From the NCBI GenBank assembly GCA_029007415.1, contig JAQXHT010000083.1, positions 1 to 24,840 of the forward strand: a stretch of DNA of 24,840 bases. The letters are read 5' to 3'. A model generated the notes under the pieces. The model ran no database searches. It was not told the DNA's origin and was given only the letters and a program-made list of their open reading frames with translations. Made by a program: the position numbers and the translations under genes. This DNA comes from a bacterium (GTDB lineage: Bacteria > Bacillota_I > Bacilli_A > RF39 > UBA660). Of this stretch, positions 14,729 to 22,463 are shown piece after piece (within the stretch, counting starts at the first letter, position 1; every line of letters begins with the position of its first letter).

Positions 14729-15229
14729 CTAATCTTCACTTATTTTTTCTTGTAAGTTTTTAAACTTTGTTTTGAAGCTATCTATATAGCTTTTATTAAT
14801 GATTATTTTATCATCCTTTTCTTCTTTTTCTTCAACAGGTGTAGGATTACAACCACCTTTTTCAATACCAATTTTATTTATATGAAATTTTGTTCCACAG
14901 TTTTGACACTCTAAGTAGTCACCTTTTTGAACAAAATAAGCCTTAGGGGACGGATTACAAACTTGACAAGTATTAAGAGCTATTCTAACCTTGCCATCCG
15001 TTCCTCTAACTAGGATGAACTGAATGATTACACCGTCATCATCATAGTTAACAAAAGTAGCCGTTTTAGTTATCTTGCTTGTATCTAAAGTAATGTTATC
15101 ATCTTCATCGGCTGTTACTGTTATATATTTGTTTTTTTCTTGTTTTTCTTTTTTTACCTCTTTATTACTACATCCACTAACTGTTAATATAACAAGTAAT
15201 AGTAATACTAAATAACCAACCTTCTTCAT
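14729..15229 (-). CDS. DUF2318-like lipoprotein with Cys-x2-Cys motifs
   Basis: The 166-residue protein has a lipoprotein signal peptide: MKK, a hydrophobic stretch and the lipobox VSGC with the lipidated Cys20. It should be anchored on the outer face of the membrane. After a charged linker, residues 60-130 match the DUF2318 family, with NTCQVC (Cys88, Cys91), CQNC (Cys108, Cys111), GTKFHINKIG and GGCNP (Cys127). The paired Cys motifs suggest metal or cofactor binding. DUF2318 proteins are described near iron and copper transport genes. Here the gene directly follows copZ: its ATG comes straight after the TAG of copZ, so the two are translationally coupled. A role in handling copper outside the cell is inference. 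Confidence 0.82.
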   Translation of the reverse strand: MKKVGYLVLLLLVILTVSGCSNKEVKKEKQEKNKYITVTADEDDNITLDTSKITKTATFVNYDDDGVIIQFILVRGTDGKVRIALNTCQVCNPSPKAYFVQKGDYLECQNCGTKFHINKIGIEKGGCNPTPVEEKEEKDDKIIINKSYIDSFKTKFKNLQEKISED

Positions 15230-15454
15230 CTATTTTACTCCCATATATTTATAATCTAAAGCATTAATTTTTTCTTTTATCTTTTCTAAATTTAAAGTCT
15301 CTTTACTAAGAATTGTTACTTCTTTGTTTTTTAAATCAACTTTTACTTTAGAAACTTCTTCTAATTCTTCTAAGGAAGTGATAACCTTATTAGCACAATG
15401 GTTACAACTCATCCCTTCTACTTTGATTATGGTTTTAATCTTTTTATTAAACAT
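15230..15454 (-). CDS. copZ: Copper chaperone CopZ (HMA domain)
   Basis: CopZ is a small cytoplasmic protein that carries Cu(I) to CopA and to the CsoR repressor. The 74 residues form a single heavy-metal-associated fold with the metal loop GMSCNHC, both cysteines intact, and the expected beta-alpha-beta-beta-alpha-beta length. It begins 2 bases after copA and ends in a TAG that touches the ATG of the DUF2318 lipoprotein gene. Regulation would be through the CsoR-type promoter at the head of the operon. Confidence 0.93.
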   Translation of the reverse strand: MFNKKIKTIIKVEGMSCNHCANKVITSLEELEEVSKVKVDLKNKEVTILSKETLNLEKIKEKINALDYKYMGVK

Positions 15455-15456
15455 TT

Positions 15457-17649
15457 TTACTCATTCCTTTCTAATTTTATTCTTCTAAGACGAAGAGCAT
15501 TAAATACTACTGTTAAACTACTTAAAGTCATTGCTAAAGCTGCTATCATTGGGTTCATGATAATATTAAATTTAGAAAATAATCCCATAGCGATGGGTAT
15601 CATTAAGATATTATAGAAGAAGGAAAAGAAAAGATTTTGCTTGATATTTTTGATTGTCTTCTTACTAATAGTAAATAAATTAAGAATATTTTCTAAATTG
15701 TCATTCATTAAAATAATATCACTTGAGTTATTAGCAATATCTGTTCCACTACCAACAGCTACACCAACGGTAGCAGTAGCAAGACTTGGGGCATCGTTTA
15801 TACCGTCGCCCACCATCATTATTTTTTTCCCACTTGCTAACATTTTTTTAATAATTTCTGTTTTTTCCTTAGGAAGAAGGGAGGCTTTAACGCCATCAAG
15901 AGCTAAGTCTTTACTAATAATCTTAGCAATTTGTAAATTATCACCTGTTAACATTCCAACTTTTTTACCTTGTTTTTTTAATTTCTTTATGACATCTTTA
16001 GCATTATGTCTTAAAGTATCTTTAACTCCTATTAAAGCGATTATTTTTTTCTCTTCCATAACATAAATGATACTGCTACCTTCTTGCACTAAAGAATTAT
16101 AATCATTAATATGAATATCTTCTATCATTAATTGGTCAACTAACTTAGCATTTCCTAGATAGTATCTCTTATTATTTATATTACCACTGATACCAAGACC
16201 TGCTATATTATTAAATTTACTAACTTCTAAAGTATTTTTCTTTTGAAAAGCTTTGGCAATTGGATGAGTCGATTTACTTTCTAAACTGCCTACTATTTCT
16301 AATAGATAATTATTATCATAATTACTATAGTTATATAGTTTAGCAATTTGTAAATCGCCATAAGTAAGGGTACCAGTTTTATCAAAAACAATAGTATCTA
16401 TATTATTTAATTCCTCCAAAGTCTCACTATTTTTTATTAAAAGACCATTCTTAGCACAAATTCCTTCACTAACAATAACTGCTAACGGAGTAGCTAACCC
16501 TAACGAGCAAGGACAAGCTACTACTAATACGGTAACAAATCTAGTTAAAGCTATATCTAAACTATTTGTTAATAGGTTAATGATTAAAGTTATTAAAGCG
16601 ATTATCATAATACTTGGTACAAAAATAGCACTAACTTTATCGGCTAATTTAGCAATCGCTGGTTTGGTATTAGTAGCTTCTACTACTAATCTAACTATTT
16701 CGGAAATGGTAGAGTCTTTTCCAATTCTAATCGCTTCATAAGTAATATAACCATTGGTATTGATACTTCCTGCTATGACACTAGCTCCTGTTCCTTTTTT
16801 AACTAATTTACTTTCTCCAGTAATAAAAGCTTCATCAAAATAAGCACTTCCACTAATAATATTTCCATCAACGGCTACTTTTTCACCTGGTTTACAAATT
16901 AAGATATCGTGTTTTTGAACTTCATCTATATTAACTTTCCTTTCACCTTCTCTTGTTTTTAAAACTGCTTTGGCTGGTGTTACTTGAACTAGTTCTTTAA
17001 TCGCTTCTTTAGTTTTAGCTTTACTTTTAGTATCAATAAATCTACCTAACTTAACAAAATAAATTACTATACAAAATGATTCATAATATAGATTTTCAAC
17101 ATAAGAAGAGTGACCATTAATAATCATTATGGTACTAACTAAACTATAAAGAAAACTTGATAAAACACCAATCGCTACTAAAGTGTCCATATTAGGTGCT
17201 TTATGAATGAGATTTAAATAACCATTCTTCAAGATATCTTTACCATAATATAGAAAAGGAAGTGATAATATTAATAATGATAATGCGTAATTAAAAGGAT
17301 ACTTTTCCATATTAAGATACGGTATTACTGGTAGACCAACCATATGTGACATGGAAATATATAATATTAAAATAGCTAAAATAGTATAAGTAATAAATAA
17401 TTTTTTATCTAGTTTTTGTTCTTTAAAGGAGTTATCTGGGGAGTAAATTCCTAAGCTTTTATAACCAGCTTCTTTAATAAATCTTTCTAAATTAGCTAAT
17501 GTCAATTCTTCACTATAAGTAATATTAGCGGTTGCTAATACAAGGTTAACAGAAGCATCAACTACGCCTTTTTGTTTTTTTAAATATTTTTCTAAACTTG
17601 ACGAACAAGCACTGCAACTCATTCCTTCAATACTCAAAATTACATTCAT
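15457..17649 (-). CDS. copA: Copper-exporting P1B-type ATPase CopA
   Basis: CopA pumps Cu(I) out of the cell using ATP. From the ATG at 17649 the protein has 730 residues. It holds one N-terminal HMA domain with GMSCSAC (Cys12, Cys15), then membrane helices, the actuator motif TGES (277-280), the transmembrane metal site CPC (379-381), the phosphorylation motif DKTGT (Asp423), the HP motif (His462) and the hinge GDGINDAP (613-620). The last helix carries the M-x2-S-S pattern (MTLSSL) typical of Cu(I) pumps. The frame extends to 17685, but AAAGG sits 10 bases before the ATG at 17649, and this start follows the TGA of the broken SafE-cupredoxin gene by one base. It is the intact core of the copper operon. 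Confidence 0.96.
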   Translation of the reverse strand: MNVILSIEGMSCSACSSSLEKYLKKQKGVVDASVNLVLATANITYSEELTLANLERFIKEAGYKSLGIYSPDNSFKEQKLDKKLFITYTILAILILYISMSHMVGLPVIPYLNMEKYPFNYALSLLILSLPFLYYGKDILKNGYLNLIHKAPNMDTLVAIGVLSSFLYSLVSTIMIINGHSSYVENLYYESFCIVIYFVKLGRFIDTKSKAKTKEAIKELVQVTPAKAVLKTREGERKVNIDEVQKHDILICKPGEKVAVDGNIISGSAYFDEAFITGESKLVKKGTGASVIAGSINTNGYITYEAIRIGKDSTISEIVRLVVEATNTKPAIAKLADKVSAIFVPSIMIIALITLIINLLTNSLDIALTRFVTVLVVACPCSLGLATPLAVIVSEGICAKNGLLIKNSETLEELNNIDTIVFDKTGTLTYGDLQIAKLYNYSNYDNNYLLEIVGSLESKSTHPIAKAFQKKNTLEVSKFNNIAGLGISGNINNKRYYLGNAKLVDQLMIEDIHINDYNSLVQEGSSIIYVMEEKKIIALIGVKDTLRHNAKDVIKKLKKQGKKVGMLTGDNLQIAKIISKDLALDGVKASLLPKEKTEIIKKMLASGKKIMMVGDGINDAPSLATATVGVAVGSGTDIANNSSDIILMNDNLENILNLFTISKKTIKNIKQNLFFSFFYNILMIPIAMGLFSKFNIIMNPMIAALAMTLSSLTVVFNALRLRRIKLERNE

Positions 17650-17650
17650 G

Positions 17651-18948
17651 TCAATTTTTCCTTTCAAAATATTTTTTATTATCAATAACTTTAATATTAT
17701 TTTTAATCATATTCATATAGCAAGTATAAGTCAGTATTTCTTCTTTTGTAGGAGTAAATTCGATAATATTATCCCCTACTTTTAATTTTTTCTTTATCTT
17801 ATATTTAGCTAGATATATTTCATTATTACATCCGGTTAGTTTATCTTCATCAACGTGAATAATTAGTTTAACGGGTATGTCTTTTTGAATAATGATATCT
17901 TGGTAATTTCCATAAGAAGCATTAATTTTTACTTCTTGATAATTTTCTTTTAGTATAGCTTTCTGATAAGTACTGTCATCATTATTTTTAAAAAGGTCTA
18001 TATTTAGATAAAGTAAGGCTTGATTAAGCATCACTACTGACAAAATAAGAATTAGACAAGTGCAATTTTATTAACAATTATTTTCCATTTACCAGTTAAC
18101 TTATTTAGAAATAAACCAGTTCCTAGCATAAGAGGTATTGTTCCTAGACAAAAAAGAAACATCGAAATAGCACCTTTGATTGGACTTCCTGTTGATAAGG
18201 CATAAACCTACATTGCTTGTAAAGGTCCACAAGGCATTAAACCATTCAAAAGACCAATTATTAAAGGGTTAGCAGTCACTGTTTTATGACGAATTAGTTT
18301 TAGTTTCTTTAGCGGTATTAACCCAAGCATAGCAAGAGCCATTAGAAACATTATAAGAGCTGCTAGTAAGATAATGATACCAGTTACCGTTTTATTGACA
18401 GTTAAAACACTACCGATTAAACCAACTATTCCACCTAAGACTGTATAGGAAATAAGTCTTCCTAAATTATAAAAAATCGGTTTTTTATAACTTCGTTTAG
18501 TAGTTTTATTAATTACCGTTAATAAATTTATAGCACCACACATACTTACACAATGAATACTAGTTAACAAACCAGTCACAAAAAGCATTCCATAAGTAAT
18601 ATTTTCATCAATAGTTGGAATAACGTTGAAGATATTGAAACCAATTATTTTATTTAATAAGTAAAAGACAAGAATTATTATTAATAAAGTAACGATTATT
18701 TCTACTGGTTTTACTTTATCAGATAATAAAGTTATATCATCACTTATATAACTATCTTGCGTAAAATAACCCAAGGAATTTATTATGTTAATAATTTTCT
18801 TCTTTTCAAACTTTCCAGTATACTCAATGATAGCAATATTTTTTTGAAATTTAACTTTAGTAATATTCTTTTCTTTTAATAAATTGGTTTCAATTGTATC
18901 TAAACAATGACTGCAACTTATTCCTTCGATTTTGACATAAATCTTCAT
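17651..18948 (-). pseudogene. HMA-SafE-cupredoxin fusion, broken by a TAG and a frameshift
   Basis: The intact family is a membrane copper-handling protein: an N-terminal HMA domain, a SafE/DsbD-like six-helix core and a C-terminal cupredoxin. All three parts are here. The HMA loop is GISCSHC (Cys12, Cys15), the core shows SIHCVSMCG and MPCGPLQAM, and the cupredoxin has GCNNEIYLAKY and YTCYMNMI. After MPCGPLQAM the reading frame meets TAG (18210-18208), where relatives usually have Gln. The same frame then continues as VYALSTGSPIKGAISMF. Near 18052-18060 one base is missing: the frame runs into TAA, while the correct sequence LILILSVVMLNQ continues in the next frame. Both breaks are needed to explain the sequence. 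A truncated 246-residue HMA-SafE protein may still be made. The gene overlaps csoR as TAATG and abuts copA. Confidence 0.85.
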
Positions 18949-19250
18949 TAAGAATTAATCCTTCCAAATAAATCAATGACATCATCAATCACTTCTAATT
19001 TGTCATCTTTTAAATCTTTTACTACACACGTTTCTAAATGATTTTTTAATATTTCGTTACCAAGACTTTTTAAAGCTTTATTAACTGATGATATTTGAAT
19101 CAAGACTTCATCACAATATCTATCAGTTTCTATCATTTGCTTAAGACCGCCTATCTGCCCAGAAATAATATTAAGTCGTCTGATTAATTTTTTCTTTTCT
19201 TCTTCTGTTCGATGTTTGGTTCTTGTACATTCCTGACAATTTACTTTCAT
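18948..19250 (-). CDS. csoR: CsoR-type copper-sensing repressor (DUF156)
   Basis: CsoR proteins are all-helical tetramers that bind DNA without Cu(I) and let go when Cu(I) binds. The 100-residue product has the Cu(I) ligand triad Cys46, His71 and Cys75 (YCDEVL and NHLETC). The family helix motif RLNIISGQIGGLKQMIE is also present. Two extra N-terminal cysteines (CQEC, 5-8) are present. The open frame begins at a GTG at 19259, but GAAGGTG is 6 bases before the ATG at 19250, which I chose. The gene heads the copper operon and overlaps the next start codon by one base (TAATG). Its promoter contains a G-tract element that fits autoregulation. Confidence 0.92.
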   Translation of the reverse strand: MKVNCQECTRTKHRTEEEKKKLIRRLNIISGQIGGLKQMIETDRYCDEVLIQISSVNKALKSLGNEILKNHLETCVVKDLKDDKLEVIDDVIDLFGRINS

Positions 19251-19274
19251 ATATGGCACCTTCTTTCTTATCTA

Positions 19275-19303
19275 ATTATAGGGGTAGGGGGTATATCTGT
19301 CAA
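19275..19303 (-). promoter_or_regulatory. Copper operon promoter with G-tract CsoR-type operator
   Basis: On the minus strand, a perfect -35 TTGACA (19303-19298), a 17-base spacer and a perfect -10 TATAAT (19280-19275). The spacer is C-rich; on the plus strand 19278-19294 reads ATAGGGGTAGGGGGTAT. AT-flanked G-tracts are the known operator style of the CsoR/RcnR/FrmR family. A repressor bound here would sit between the -35 and -10 boxes. Confidence 0.8.
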
Positions 19304-19342
19304 TAGAAAAATTATCTAATTTTTTTCTCGTTTCATGCCCCT

Positions 19343-19370
19343 ATTATAGCATAGAAATTTTGTTCGTCAA
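19343..19370 (-). promoter_or_regulatory. Second, upstream promoter of the copper operon
   Basis: On the minus strand, -35 TTGACG (19370-19365), a 16-base spacer and -10 TATAAT (19348-19343) with an extended TG. It lies about 60 bases upstream of the CsoR-type promoter and would read through it. It shares more than promoter consensus with the promoter at 7368-7395. Confidence 0.65.
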
Positions 19371-19399
19371 TACTATATTTTCACTTTCTAAAAATTACC

Positions 19400-19435
19400 A
19401 AAAAAAACAAGAAAGTTCACTATTCCTTCCTTGTT
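19400..19435 (-). terminator. Rho-independent terminator of the NERD gene
   Basis: On the minus strand, a 10-bp stem AACAAGGAAG/CTTTCTTGTT (one wobble pair) with a 10-base loop is followed by eight T. It begins 8 bases after the stop codon. Confidence 0.88.
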
Positions 19436-19443
19436 GATTTCAA

Positions 19444-20088
19444 TTATATTTTGAAGTAACCTCCAAAGTTATGATATAAGTTTAGTTCAAAATAAATACT
19501 ATCCAAAAAGTTTTCTTTGAAGAAATTCCTTTTAGTTGTAACTAATTTATTAAGTTTATTATACAATTTCAAAACATCTTCTCTAACAATTTCATCCTTA
19601 TATTTTACTATCTTATAAGTAATCGAATCGGGATCCCCTACTAATGACTTATAATTAGTAGTATCTATCTTACATTGACTAGGTAGACAGATAAAGGAGA
19701 AGAAGTTATCCTCACTCATATGTAAATATTTTGCTAAAGCCTTGATTTCTTCTTTATTTGCTTTAATCGGATTAACTCTCTTTTTCTTAAAGAATTTATT
19801 CTGTTCTATCCAAAAGTCATCGTCTTCTTTCCCAGTTACTACTCCACCAAAGTTATGTACTTTCATCACAAAGATACCATATTTAGATAGTGCCATATAA
19901 TCTATCTTATGAGTCTTTCCATCTACTTTAAAAACAACATCTCTTAGCACCCTATAATATTTTAGATTTAGACTTGATATTTCATGCATTGCGATATAGT
20001 CACAATAACCTCCTCTTAAATAAACATAAGTTTTTCTCATTAAGAAAATAACTAAACTTACCACTGCAATAATAATTAATATTTTCAT
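19444..20088 (-). CDS. Membrane-anchored NERD-domain protein with degenerate active site
   Basis: The 214-residue protein starts with one membrane helix (2-17). A NERD (nuclease-related) domain follows at about 35-110, recognisable from YRVLRDVVFKVDGKTHKIDYMALSKYG-like order of strands, then GIFVMKVHNFGG and FWIEQ. In ordinary NERD domains the middle motif reads IFVIExKN, where Glu and Lys belong to the nuclease-like centre. Here those positions are Lys76 and His78, while the earlier Asp63 is kept. The protein is therefore probably not an active nuclease. The C-terminal 100 residues match nothing I know. A purine-rich AAAGGAAAAG precedes the ATG. It stands alone between a short terminated transcript and its own terminator. 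Confidence 0.75.
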   Translation of the reverse strand: MKILIIIAVVSLVIFLMRKTYVYLRGGYCDYIAMHEISSLNLKYYRVLRDVVFKVDGKTHKIDYMALSKYGIFVMKVHNFGGVVTGKEDDDFWIEQNKFFKKKRVNPIKANKEEIKALAKYLHMSEDNFFSFICLPSQCKIDTTNYKSLVGDPDSITYKIVKYKDEIVREDVLKLYNKLNKLVTTKRNFFKENFLDSIYFELNLYHNFGGYFKI

Positions 20089-20191
20089 TTTTCTTTTCCT
20101 TTCTTTTATTCGTTGTTAATTTGACAGTTTTCTTACTTTTCTTTACACCTTCACTTTCTTTCTTAATATATAGTAAATATTAATTTGTGAC

Positions 20192-20240
20192 AAAAAAAGA
20201 GCGCAAAAAAATCAACTATTAAGCCTTTACTAGCGCTCTT
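20192..20240 (-). ncRNA. Short terminated transcript or attenuator
   Basis: On the minus strand, a perfect 8-bp stem AAGAGCGC/GCGCTCTT (20240-20233 with 20204-20197) is followed by a T-run. Its 28-base loop holds a second hairpin, CTAGTAA-AGGC-TTAATAG, and an internal T-tract. A promoter ends only about 12 bases upstream, so the RNA would be about 60 bases long. It may be a small RNA, an attenuator for the NERD gene, or simply the terminator of the bactofilin-like gene that ends at 20315. Confidence 0.5.
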
Positions 20241-20252
20241 CTAAGTAGATTA

Positions 20253-20283
20253 AGTATAACATATTACTACTAGTAATTGTCAA
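20253..20283 (-). promoter_or_regulatory. Promoter with palindromic operator-like spacer
   Basis: On the minus strand, a perfect -35 TTGACA (20283-20278) and -10 TATACT (20258-20253) with an extended TG, separated by 19 bases. The spacer contains the perfect palindrome ATTACTA-G-TAGTAAT. A long spacer with a central palindrome suggests a regulated promoter. Confidence 0.55.
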
Positions 20284-20314
20284 CCATTTTTATCTCTTTA
20301 CACAAATTTACGTT

Positions 20315-21418
20315 TTATTTAGTTTGTCTTGTCTTTATTCTAAGTTTTTTATACATATTGTACATTAATCCTAGACCTAAAATAATCATTACGAATAAAT
20401 AAATAGGTCCGATATAAGGTATCATACTAATAACTTTAATACTTATAACACCGATTAATATTTCTAAATAAACATTATCTAGATGGAATACTCTTTTGGC
20501 CATTAATTTACCAAAGTAAATAGCAGATATTAATCTTGATAAATATATTGTTACCACATAGAAGAATAATAACACTATTCCTAATGGTAGACCAATTATT
20601 GTAGCCATTGATACTAAGGAAATTACAGGAACTGCTAAAAGATAGATGAAACCTGTTCTCATTGTATTTAACAGTTTTGACTCCTCCGCTGCCCTATCTA
20701 ACTGAATGAAGATACCTGGTAAAACGTAATATAACATTAGTGAGATAAGAAAGCTAGTTACTATTCCCATTAAAATAGAAGCAATAGTTTTAGAACTGGT
20801 ATAGTCTTTCTCTTTTCTTTGTTGATAAGTTTTAACTTTATTTATAACAGCTTTACTAGCTTGATATGTTGCGTCTTGGTTATATAGCAAAGTACCATTA
20901 ATTTCACTATCATCAGCTATTTCAAGAGTAGTCGCTGCTACCTTGACATTTCCTGTAATATTTTTAGAATTAATAACTACTTTATTTCCAGCTAAGAAAA
21001 GATTTCCAGTAATATTAGCATTTACTGTTATATTATTTCCGGCAATATAAACATCTCTGGCAATATTAGCTGTTTCTGAAACTTCAATTGTATTTCCTGC
21101 AAGGAACAAGTCTCTTGTTACTAGTCCTTTAAATTTAATTTTATTTCCAGCAATAAGGCCATATTCAGAACTACCTTTAACATCTAAAGTATTTCCAGCA
21201 GCAAAATTTATACCTCTAATATTGCTATCAACAGAAATATCATCTCCTGCGGTAAAAAGACTATGATTTACCACTTTATTACTATTTTCGTTTTCAATAT
21301 TTAAGTAATTTGTATCATCAACCTTACTTTCAACCTCAGCATTAACAGTATAAACATTACTAAATAATAAAGAACAACTTACTATAAGTAGAAGTAGCAC
21401 TTTTTTTAAGTTTTTCAT
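20315..21418 (-). CDS. Bactofilin-like beta-solenoid protein with C-terminal membrane domain
   Basis: The 367-residue protein has an N-terminal signal peptide (about 1-27, ending at VNA). Residues 50-180 form a beta-solenoid of the polymer-forming (bactofilin-like) kind: an Ala-Gly-Asn/Asp turn recurs six times near residues 57, 74, 90, 107, 126 and 143, every 16-19 residues. After a charged linker (185-210) come about four hydrophobic helices (210-355). Exported solenoids with a membrane tail of this kind are annotated as polymer-forming proteins, without a proven function. The signal peptide places the solenoid outside, unlike cytoskeletal bactofilins. AGGAGG precedes the ATG. It may be co-transcribed with the gene upstream but also has its own extended -10 promoter. 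Confidence 0.8.
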   Translation of the reverse strand: MKNLKKVLLLLIVSCSLLFSNVYTVNAEVESKVDDTNYLNIENENSNKVVNHSLFTAGDDISVDSNIRGINFAAGNTLDVKGSSEYGLIAGNKIKFKGLVTRDLFLAGNTIEVSETANIARDVYIAGNNITVNANITGNLFLAGNKVVINSKNITGNVKVAATTLEIADDSEINGTLLYNQDATYQASKAVINKVKTYQQRKEKDYTSSKTIASILMGIVTSFLISLMLYYVLPGIFIQLDRAAEESKLLNTMRTGFIYLLAVPVISLVSMATIIGLPLGIVLLFFYVVTIYLSRLISAIYFGKLMAKRVFHLDNVYLEILIGVISIKVISMIPYIGPIYLFVMIILGLGLMYNMYKKLRIKTRQTK

Positions 21419-21439
21419 TAAACGTTTCCTCCTATCAAA

Positions 21440-21448
21440 AGAATACCA
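21440..21448 (-). promoter_or_regulatory. Probable -10 of the bactofilin-like gene
   Basis: On the minus strand, TATTCT (21445-21440) with an extended TG at 21448-21447, 22 bases before the ATG. The -35 region is T-rich and unconvincing. Confidence 0.4.
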
Positions 21449-21457
21449 TAAGAACTA

Positions 21458-21479
21458 GAAAAAAGAAATTACTTTTTTC
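21458..21479 (-). terminator. Possible weak AT-only terminator
   Basis: On the minus strand, GAAAAAAG/CTTTTTTC forms a perfect 8-bp stem around a 6-base loop that holds the stop codon of the upstream gene. The stem is nearly all A-T and the 3' side is U-rich, so termination is probably partial. Confidence 0.35.
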
Positions 21480-22392
21480 CACTCCATATCTCATACCAGT
21501 TTTTAATGCTATTTTTGGAGTCAGTTGCAATTTCTTTTATTAAAGACCAAGATAGTCCAAAGTTCTTTTTCATTGTTTGAAAATCTTCTTTAGCAAGTTC
21601 ACAAGTAGTAGCATCTTTTGTACAAATGGTAGAAGTGATATTTAGGTAACTACTTACTATTTTACTCTTAACTGTATTATATGCTCTACCAGTCTTACTA
21701 CTTATTTCTTCTTTATAATTAGGAAAGTATTTATTAATCTTTGTATCTAAATATAGAGCGGTCTCTAAAACTTTCAACTTAGCACTAGCAGTTAAGTCAT
21801 TAAAAGTATGTCCTTTAATTTGCCCGTTATAAAAGATAAAATCAACAACAGTAATAAAACTTTCTTTTAAATTCTCTTGATTATTGTTTTTCATACTATT
21901 TACATATGTTAAAACTTCACTATCGGTGCTAGTTTGACTAGAATTTTCTACTGTTTGTACTGTTTCAGTATTTGATATTTGTTCTTGACTTGGACTAGTA
22001 GAATTTGCTTTATCATTTTCAGTTTCTAAAGAAGTAGATGTTTCCGTCTCTTGCTCAGCTATCTGATTATTATTCTTAGAACTAGTTGTTAATACTAAAT
22101 CTTCATCTGATATAGCAATACTTACTACTCCATCTTTTGTTTTCTTATCTTTTAGTTTATAAGTAAACTTCACTTTATCATTTTCTTTATAATCACCCTT
22201 ATAGTTAGTAATGATATAACTTTCACTATTGCTTTCTCCTAAAAGATAATTTTTCTTCACAGCACTAATCGTCACAGTTATATTGGTTTCTTTAGAATCA
22301 TTCTTTTTACTAATTACTAAGAAAATAGAAATGATTAATACTAATGCTAGAAAAATGATAATTACTATATTTCTAAGCTTAGACTTTTCCAT
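21469..22392 (-). CDS. Membrane-anchored extracellular protein of unknown function
   Basis: I do not recognise this 307-residue protein. A short basic N-terminus is followed by one membrane helix (9-28), so the rest should lie outside. Residues 35-100 look like a small beta-rich domain with alternating hydrophobic strands. A Ser/Thr/Glu/Asn-rich low-complexity linker covers about 103-160. Residues 160-305 are mainly helical and contain two cysteines (257 and 264) that could form a disulfide. The open frame reaches 22452, but AGAGGGG lies 5 bases before the ATG at 22392 and the promoter lies between them, so the longer start is unlikely. It may be co-transcribed with the bactofilin-like gene, which suggests an envelope role. 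Confidence 0.7.
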   Translation of the reverse strand: MEKSKLRNIVIIIFLALVLIISIFLVISKKNDSKETNITVTISAVKKNYLLGESNSESYIITNYKGDYKENDKVKFTYKLKDKKTKDGVVSIAISDEDLVLTTSSKNNNQIAEQETETSTSLETENDKANSTSPSQEQISNTETVQTVENSSQTSTDSEVLTYVNSMKNNNQENLKESFITVVDFIFYNGQIKGHTFNDLTASAKLKVLETALYLDTKINKYFPNYKEEISSKTGRAYNTVKSKIVSSYLNITSTICTKDATTCELAKEDFQTMKKNFGLSWSLIKEIATDSKNSIKNWYEIWSGKK

Positions 22393-22416
22393 AGTATCCC
22401 CTCTTTTCTTGGTCAT

Positions 22417-22425
22417 ATTATACCA
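22417..22425 (-). promoter_or_regulatory. Extended -10 promoter of the 21469-22392 gene
   Basis: On the minus strand, a perfect TATAAT (22422-22417) with an extended TG at 22425-22424, placed just after the terminator of the DUF308 gene. The -35 region is T-rich only. Confidence 0.6.
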
Positions 22426-22434
22426 CTTTTTTCT

Positions 22435-22463
22435 AAAAAAAAGAAGAATCATTAAAGATTCTT
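22435..22463 (-). terminator. Rho-independent terminator of the DUF308 gene
   Basis: On the minus strand, a 7-bp stem AAGAATC/GATTCTT with a 6-base loop that includes the stop codon, followed by C and eight T. Confidence 0.8.

Noticed and set aside
17651..18043. Cupredoxin as a separate functional gene
   Set aside because: Its possible TTG, GTG and ATG starts have no ribosome binding site, and the sequence before them continues the last SafE helix in another frame.
18208..18210. TAG recoded as glutamine
   Set aside because: relQ, herA, copZ and the DUF2318 gene all end in TAG at the expected length, and the same gene has a separate one-base deletion. A nonsense mutation is simpler.
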